The notes under the pieces: model-generated | The model's database searches: none | The model's input: the letters and a program-made list of their open reading frames with translations, nothing else | Told to the model about the DNA's origin: nothing | Program-made: the position numbers and the translations under genes | Origin: Certhia americana | Lineage: Eukaryota; Chordata; Aves; Passeriformes; Certhiidae | Direction: 5' to 3' | DNA length: 64,000 bases | Assembly (NCBI GenBank): GCA_018697195.1 | Contig: CM031858.1 | Coordinates: 106,053,699 to 106,117,698, forward strand | Shown: positions 56,548-64,000 of the stretch, piece by piece | Position numbering within the stretch: the first letter of the stretch is position 1 | How the letters are laid out: the number at the start of each line of letters is the position of its first letter

Positions 56548-58118
56548 ATGTTCCTAATCCTAGAGTTCATCTACAGGGTCTAAGGACATCAAGTGGTGCA
56601 GTATTTACATTCTTCCAAAGAGAACTGGACCCTAAATTGGAACTCTAAACAGCTGTGACTTGGTTCCAATTTAGCTGCAGCATTTTCTGCTAACCTTATA
56701 CTGCATTTTATACTGATTTAAATTGAGAAAGTAACTCTGAGTATATTTGGACCATGCTACTAACCCAGTCCAGGACTAGACATCTTTAGCATGGGCAGTC
56801 ACCTTGGACCCAAAGTGGCTTGAACTCTTCCTGCAGTCAAGTGGTTCTTGTCAGTCAGCTGTGGAATTTCTCCTCTGCAGTCTCCTGTGCTTTGGGGTCT
56901 AAGTTTGGAAGTCATTACATCTAGGATGTAACATCACCTGTGTCTAAGAAGTTTAAATACAGGCTAAGTTGAGGCCTTTCCATGCAGGAGAGCTTTTCAG
57001 AACAAAATATTCCTGATGAACTAATCAGCTTCCAGAACAGGAGATCCTTTGATAAATTCATGTAATCTTCTTTAGAGCTGACCCAGAGTGTCCTGCATAC
57101 AGCGCCTCATCTGCAAGAACAGCCACAGAGGAGCCTTAATAAGGTGTGTCTTTAATTATTTATTTATTCAGAGCACATATTCATGCACATTGTATTCACC
57201 AAGCTTTGGTCAAATCCCAAGCCATTGTCTGCCTGCGCACAAGTATTTACCCAAAGGTACGGGTTTAAACTGATTAACTCACACTGGAGCAAACGGCAGT
57301 GTAGGCACTGATATTGGCTTAATACCTCACTCAGAAGTACTCTGAAGTTGGCTGAGGTCTTGTACAGATCCTCTTCTTCGAGACTAAAGTGTTTGCACAG
57401 GGGCAAGACTCGGCTTTACTGGGTTGTACAATGGCTGAGCTGATACCAGGCTGACTGGGATGCATGGAAGCAGCGTGTCTGGAAGTGGGCTGCTGGAGAT
57501 CTGGAGACGGAGGACATCAACTGCATTCCTGGTGGTGGAGACTGACTTTGTTCTTTCAAAGTTCCCAGCAAGATAATGCTGATTTAGATCAAGGTGAGCA
57601 AAGGCTGCCTGTACCTTCCCCTGGTATGATGTGTACTTGCCCTGTACCACAGCAAACTCATTTGCTTTGCAAAGCACTCAGAGATGCCTGGAAATGGAAA
57701 GGGGTACAAACCCACCCCTTCTGACCCAACTCTGATGAACCACACACACGTTTTCTGACACTGGGGTTGCCTTCTCACTCAGGTGTTGCCCCGTGACTAG
57801 TTTAATCCTCCCCCATGCAGGAGACAGGCCAGAGCAGCAGAAGAAGTGCCCAGCTTTTTCAGCCCCATTTCTTCCTTCAGCTTATCAAAAACGAACTCCC
57901 AGTTGGCTTTGTTTGACTTCTAGGGTTTATTGGATTTGTTGCTTCCCTTCTTCATTTTCATATTAAAGGCTAAGATTGGGCTGTGATCCTGCTACTGTAG
58001 CCTCCAGGTCCTGAGCTGATCCTACCAGCTCTAATTGCTCAGCTGCCTGATGTAATCACCAGGAGGTATATTGTGTGTGTGGCTACAGGCACTTCATATT
58101 TTCTCCCCAGCCAGATTG

Positions 58119-58147
<29 letters not shown>
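58119..58147. repeat. A(29) homopolymer run
   Basis: The longest homopolymer in the window. The preceding 200 bp contain no polyadenylation signal or recognisable gene remnant. Confidence 0.9.
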
Positions 58148-58150
<3 letters not shown>

Positions 58151-58364
58151 AATTGGCTCTAGGTCTGTCAATAGTGACTAATCAGGTGCTGTACAATTAA
58201 TTATAAAGGGGTGTCATTTTAAAACAATTCTGAGGTGGGAAAGAACAGGCCTGGGCCCTTTACCTGCTGGCACTGTTTGTGTTGCTAAGCCAATCTAGGC
58301 TGCGTCCTCTATTTCATTTACCTTTTAAACTATTGCCCCCGCATAAGTAAACACTTTCTATAAA

Positions 58365-58390
58365 GTGTGTGTGTGTGCATGCATGTGTGT
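58365..58390. repeat. Degenerate (GT)n tract
   Basis: Alternating GT units interrupted by GCATGCAT, then GTGTGT. Confidence 0.85.
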
Positions 58391-59887
58391 AAGTGGGTGG
58401 AGGGTGATCTGGGAAGCTCTCCACCCTAGAAAAGAAATTAATGATGGGGAGGAAAAAAAAGAGAGCAGCATAATTTGGCAGTAATTTCTCAAGAGCAGCA
58501 GGAGATAATAGCAGGTGGATGAAACAGGAATAGGATGAAACAGTCTGGGGCTGAATCCCAGTAATCAAAATTGTTGTGAGATACAGAGATGGAGGTGAGA
58601 CATGTCCCTGCAATGCAAATACCCTGAGCAAGTAGCCTGGGCTCCCCAGCAGCCACCTGCCAACGCGTGTCAAGGGGACAAATCCCTGTCCCACATGAAC
58701 TGGCTCTCCCAGGCTCTGCTTCCAGCAGTGGCCAACGTCTCCCATCCACTCCTCTGGGGATGTGGCTGCAGAAAGCAGGATGGCATTCCTGCTCTTCACC
58801 CTGCTGGCAAAACATAATTGTCCCTTGCAAAGCAAAACTAATTTTTCAAGGAGGATGGCAAGGGAACTGCTACTGCCAAGTGCCGGGCTTAGGGCACTGA
58901 CTGGTGAAATTGTGTGTGTGGAGGGGAAAGAAGGGCAGTCACAGAAATTACAAACTTAGTAGAAACAAAGTGACAATGCTAAATGACTGAGCTGTGTTGA
59001 GGGAGCTGTCAGTCATTGAGACTGTGAGGACACTGTGTCTGTTGTCTGGAGTGGTAGAAGATGGGCTGGAAATGTAGAATCGAGGATGCTGCGGGAAAGC
59101 TTCTGCTGGGACCATCTCCTTGAAGATGCTGACTGCAAGACATCTTCTTGAATGTTGCAAGGGGCAAGTGTCATGGTATCTAGTAGAAAAAATTAGAGAT
59201 ACCCTGTCCAACCATTTAGCTTGCTAACATAAAACTCCAAATATCCCTTTGGTCAAAAATTCCGCCTGCAGCACTTGCAATTCTGTTCCATGGGCAAAAA
59301 AAAAGGTCAATTCCTGTGTGTGAGAGTGCGTATAATTGCTAACACTTCTTTTTACTATAATATTGTTGAATTATATGTATTATTCGGGATAAAAATTTAT
59401 TAGCAAATGTATTTTAGGAGCAAAATGCCAAGGCAAAAGAAGCCCTACTCTGAGCTTTTCAAAATCAAGCATGTTGACTTTGTTCCCCAAAAATTAATTT
59501 TCTTAACTTTACTCATTAATAGTTTAAATGAAATCAACCATTATAGATAGAGCAAGACATGATCAAAATACAGAATTATTTAATCTAATTAGAAGACTTC
59601 TAAAACCTTATTCAAAGTTAGTTTCCGAGCTTTCAGAGAGTTTTGTGTGTATTTTCTTTATCATTGCTGGCAGAGTCCCCCTATCACTAGTCTTCAAAAA
59701 CCCACATTAGATTGGCTTTGTTAACAGTGAAATATTTAGTACCCTCAACCTCTGTTTCTGTCAGCATTTTGACAGCAGCTACTGGATCCCAGCCAAAGCA
59801 TTTTTTTGCCCTGAGTCAGAGGACTTCGAAATACAACGTGAGGAGGTTCGGTTTGTTGGGGCTATACCAGGTAGGGGTTGCCAGCCT

Positions 59888-59929
59888 GGTTCAGGTCAGG
59901 ATTTCAATGGTTCAGGTCAGGATTTCAAT
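59888..59929. repeat. Perfect 21-bp tandem duplication
   Basis: Two identical 21-base units (59888-59908 and 59909-59929), each starting GGTTCAGGTCAGG, followed by a partial third start (GGTT). The identity suggests a recent replication-slippage event. Confidence 0.95.
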
Positions 59930-60585
59930 GGTTTTGAAGCCTCAGCAAGTCTTGCACCAAGAGCATGGAAATTTATTGCCCAGAGAAAGAGCTTTATCCT
60001 GAATCATCCCACAGCCAAGTCAGTCCCTGCAGGAGGGCACCATGGCACTGAGCAATGGCTAACCCGGGGTTACAGAGCAAAGCAAAATTAGCGGATATAG
60101 AAGTGGAGGCTACAATGTAAACGTGCTGAGATACTGGTGTAATGAGCATAGTATAAATATTTAGATGTATTCCTACATCTAATTCTTACACTCATTATTC
60201 TTATGTCAAATGGTTTACAGAAGACAAAACTATATTTCGGTTACAGGCATGGCTTCATAATTCTTCAAGTTAATTAAGGCACCTAAATGTGCTTCATGTC
60301 TGTCCCCTCTACTTTGTAAATGGCACATACCTGTAGGTAATGAAATACTTTTCATATCAGTGACAGTAATGGCAATTTAGGTGTCCAGCCTCAGGGAAAA
60401 GCAGCAGCTATGAGTGTCATTTGTACATCTCCAAAGAACAGATTGTTGCTTATATCGTCTGTGCAGTCATCATGTGGGGAAAGATTTAACTGTGGTTTGG
60501 GATCTCTTTATACTGAACGTGAGAGTCCTGGTGCTGGTGTGGATGCTGAGTGGTCCCCCATGGATGGGCTGTTGTTTTGTGATGG

Positions 60586-61383
60586 GTGACCAGGGACACA
60601 GGGATGCCTCTGCCAGCTGTGGTGTCAGAGCAAGGGGCCTGTGGGTGCCACCTTCCGAACACAGCTGCAGTACTGTGTGGCTTGTGTTGGCCCAGAGCAC
60701 CTCTCATTGCTCTGTTCCTTTCTCTGGCTGTGCCTTTATGCATAAACTCTATAACTGGCTGCACAGGCAAGGGAGGAGAGGGGTGGCCTGTCCCCAGCTG
60801 GGGTGTCTCCTTGCAAAGAAGACAGGGTGAGCAGACGATGGGGTGCCACCACCCACGGCAAAAATCTCCCCAGGGGCCTGAGGGTGGGCTGCCTGTGGTG
60901 GTCCCAGAGCCTCACTGGCAACTGAGATCTGCTTGGTGCCAGGTGGGGAATCTCCCTTTCCCAGGGGAATCCCTACCTGGCCACTTCATAGTGTTTTTAA
61001 GGACAGCAAGGAGCCTTATCACGTTTCCACATCTGCTTCAGATGCTTTGCATTCCAACAATGCTCCGCAAAGGTGCTGAACCCTACAAGCATCTCTCCAA
61101 AGAGGACTCACTTCTTGCCACCTCGGCTGCTGTCAGCTTCCTGCCTGCAATCCAAGGGGAAGGGAGCGGCCCTGGTCTCAAGGATGTCCCTGCAGAGCTG
61201 ACAGCAGGTGACACAGCCCTGCCCCTCACCCATGTCAGCAGGACCGTGGGTGGCAGCGGGAGCTGTGTGTGCAGGAAGGCTGGGCTGCATGCAGCCAAAG
61301 TTCAGGCAAACACTGGAGAGCAGAAATGGTTTCCGACCCAGTGGCACCAAGGCCACTTTGGCCACTTTTGGGTCTCACCTTGA
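60586..61383 (+). other. Longest open frame in window (265 codons), unassigned
   Basis: The frame is open from ATG 60586 to a TGA ending at 61383. Its translation is rich in Gly, Pro, Cys, His and Trp with no recognisable domain. It has no clear exon boundaries, and shorter frames of similar composition overlap it on both strands. The region is moderately GC-rich, which lowers stop frequency. I consider it most likely noncoding, but its length makes it worth one search. Confidence 0.1.
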
Positions 61384-62360
61384 AGCACAGCCAGAGCACG
61401 GGGTGCTGCTGGCAGTGGTGTCTGTGCAGCAGGAAATGGCTTTTGGGGAGTGCTCTCTTCTCAGAAGAGGGAATAATTAAAAAATGCCTCTCACAACATT
61501 TTCCAAAGTGCTAATACCCACCAAAAGCACCCTCCCAGTGCTCTTCTATCTCGTTGTGTGGGGTATCAGCATGCCTGTCCTCCATCTCTCTCCCTCTATC
61601 TCCCATGTCTGTGCTGTTTCAGGGCTTCTTTCTCTTTAAGAGGAAACTCGGCGGAAGCCTAGCTATTCAATATTGTTTCATATTATTTGGTTGTGAAACA
61701 ATTTAATTTGTTTATGGCTCTAAAGGTCAGATTTGACTGTTGCCCAAATTTCTAAAGAATAAAGAATGCATCAGGCTGAATGGGACTTAGTGGCATGATC
61801 AAGTGGAGGAAGAGAAGGGGGCTAGTAAGAATATTTAACTGGAACAGCAAGGCAAACTTACCTTCAGCTCGGGTTTAAAAGCCTAGTCAATCATTACACG
61901 TTTTTTATTATTTACCTGGTACAAAATGCCCCTGGGTGAAGAAGAAGAAAAACTCACAGGCTACAGTCTTTTGAATTTTTAGTAGCTTGCTCAGCATTTT
62001 TTTTTCCTCTGTCTCAGGACAGTTGAAATGATATGGGTTGTGATGGTGCCTGTGGATAGATGAGAAATTAGGTGGAAGCACGTTGTGGTTGTAGCTCCAA
62101 GCAGGGGTGTTTGTAACAGTGAGAGAGCAGGGCCAGCCAGGGACTTTGAGAAGGAAGGTGATTCTCACACAGTCATCAGAAGACAAAGGTTGCATTTACA
62201 CCTGGCCAGAAGGTTTAATCATCTACTATTTCCAAACATTGCAGGCTCACAATCTGTTGTGTCTGAGATCATAAAACATAATCACAAACTGGAGACAAGA
62301 GACCTGGGGCTTGATTGACCAGACCTTTTCTTTTTCTTCATCATTTTTCACTCAGTTTTC

Positions 62361-62365
<5 letters not shown>

Positions 62366-62392
<27 letters not shown>
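62366..62392. repeat. T(27) homopolymer run
   Basis: Simple sequence, 27 T. On the minus strand it would be a poly-A tail, but no retrocopied gene is recognisable to its right. Confidence 0.9.
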
Positions 62393-63426
62393 GGGAAAAT
62401 AAGATGCTTTGGAAAGAACTTGCTTTGGTCAGAAAATTCTTGATGCAAAAAAATTCTGAAAACCAAGGATTAGTGGGCGATTTTCATTCTTCTTTGTCTC
62501 ACTTGTGTAAAGAGCACTTGGGAGACAGATTACCTGCTTGCTAAAATCTCCCTCCCAGGCTTTCAGGGAACAAATATTGTGATTAAGGGGCCAAAGAGAG
62601 AGAAGTATTCAAAGAGAACCAGGTACAAACCTCTCACAGCTTAGTTTTCCAGGTCCTACCACAAAAATAACTAACATTCAACCACCTGAAACACTGGGTG
62701 TAGGTGGCTTTCATCTGTCTTTGGGGGAATGGTAAAATTATGGTAACATTGAAAGAGAATCTGGCAGTGATGGGAGGGTTTCTGGGTAATGTTAGCCACA
62801 TTTTTGCAGTTTGAGACAGTAATTGGTTTCCTCTGGACCTGTGAGGCTGGTGAGGAGGTTTATGAAGCATCATCAGGAACTCCCATAGCATAGAAAATTT
62901 GGAGCAACATCACTTCTGCTTCCCTCACCCCATTGCCTCTGCAGGGTCATCACTCTTTACTGTCTGCCCATGGCCAGGCTTGCAGAGAGGAGCCAGGTGT
63001 TTCTCACCTGATATTCCTGATGGTTTATAGGAGAAAGGGTGGAAGGGCCGTGTCCCAATCCGGGCTCCAGCCTGGCTCCAAAGCCTTGTGTCGGCATCAG
63101 GGTGGGACCCTGGAATAGATGATGTTGCTTTGCACCTCGTTTAGGTATTAGAGTGTGGATTCATCAAAGCACTTAGTGCTGGGAGGAAGAACTAGCCCTG
63201 TTGAGATGAAGAGTTGCCCTTGCTGACTTCAAAGCGGGCTGAATTTAACCCTTTGACTTCAGTGGTGTTTGAGCTCCTGGTTGGAGTTAAAGCACTGGGA
63301 TTGGGACCTTCCTCTGTTTGTTTGAAAGGGGAAATAAATAATCCAGTTGATTAGCAGTAAATCGTTTTCTACCTGATGATGCCTCTGTGTGTTTTATCAC
63401 TGCCAGCTCTGCAACTTCCCTGCTTG

Positions 63427-63442
63427 AAAAAAAAAAAAAAAA
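63427..63442. repeat. A(16) run followed by AAAT repeats
   Basis: A run of 16 A leads into (TAAA) units ending at about 63450. Simple sequence. Confidence 0.85.
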
Positions 63443-64000
63443 TAAATAAAAGAGTGGGAGCAATAAGAGCTTCCCCAGGAGAAGTTCATTAAACAAAGCA
63501 GGCTGGAGAGCCATCTGCCCATGGCACTGCCTTCTGCCTTCGCGGTGTCCCTCGCCTGGCTAGGGCTGCCTGCCACCTGATGAGAGTGGCATCTTTGATG
63601 TCGTCTAGGGCAGCAGCCATACCCAATTGCATAATCAAGGTCACTGGAAAATTACACAAAACTTTGCCCAGGTCTATTGAAAAAAAAAAAAAGAAGTGAA
63701 GCACTTGCAAAAAAAACCTCTAAACCCCTGACCACCCAAACTTCTGCTCATGCCACCAACTTGCTACTCTGTGTGAATACACATACAGTGCCAAGCTGCC
63801 CCCTTATGCTGCCCTGCAAGCATCGACAAAAATAATATTATCCACATTAAGGCAATTGCAAATTTTCTCTGGTAGCCACATGAATTCATCCCTGTGGTTT
63901 TCCCTGTCTTTCCTTCAGCTACAGTTTCAAATAGATAACAATGATGTGCAAATGAAAGAAGTAATAGTCTCACGCTTTGCATTGCTGAATGCTGACCTTC

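Larger units (their letters stand above)
56548..64000. other. Intergenic, no gene recognised
   Basis: The right end of the window holds long A and T runs, a degenerate GT tract (58365-58390), a 21-bp tandem duplication (59888-59929) and the longest open frame in the window (60586-61383). AT-rich blocks at 57120-57320, 58150-58320, 59230-59700, 60230-60400 and 61620-61790 look like possible conserved noncoding DNA by composition and homeobox/forkhead-like words, but I cannot test that. No exon, tRNA or other RNA gene is recognised. Confidence 0.5.

Noticed and set aside
58119..58147. Poly-A tail of a processed pseudogene
   Set aside because: There is no AATAAA upstream at the right distance and no similarity to any known mRNA end in the preceding sequence. 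The same holds for the A runs at 38484 and 54502.

Overview
This window looks like a piece of bird nuclear genome. The main evidence is several CR1 LINE copies with the usual avian 3' end (short repeats of the type ATTCTATGAT, no poly-A tail), together with AT-rich introns and sparse repeats. A turtle or crocodilian cannot be strictly excluded. I recognise only one protein-coding gene: the 3' end of MIB1 (mindbomb E3 ubiquitin ligase 1), read left to right on the + strand.

Region 1, bases 1-8998: the last four coding exons of MIB1 (1289-1367, 2913-3026, 4137-4237, 8858-8998). All introns are GT-AG and the phases join without a break. They encode the final 144 residues, including the second RING finger (split by an intron) and the third RING finger (whole, in the last exon), and end in the usual C-terminus. 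The first RING finger, ankyrin repeats and MIB/HERC2 domains would lie upstream of the window. The first intron holds two CR1 fragments in opposite orientation.

Region 2, bases 8999 to about 15190 (perhaps 15880): a long AT-rich tract with several AATAAA signals, interpreted as a long MIB1 3' UTR with alternative polyadenylation.

Region 3, about 15.2-64 kb: no second gene is recognised. In human chr18q11 the next gene 3' of MIB1 is GATA6, far downstream, so this is probably the start of the MIB1-GATA6 intergenic interval. It holds CR1 fragments (43.4-44.4 kb and 55.9-56.5 kb), two older CR1/L3-like relics (29.5-30.2 kb and 50.9-51.1 kb), microsatellites, long A or T runs and small tandem duplications. 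At 38.8-41.2 kb, CpG-dense patches sit beside AT-rich sequence with a clear inverted repeat and forkhead/SOX/MEIS-like words. This is the best candidate regulatory block. A second candidate, with GATA and NKX2-like words, is at 45.56-45.76 kb.

I found no convincing new biological system. Most small open frames here look like chance frames in vertebrate noncoding DNA. Two (53890-54156 and 60586-61383) are recorded as worth a database check.
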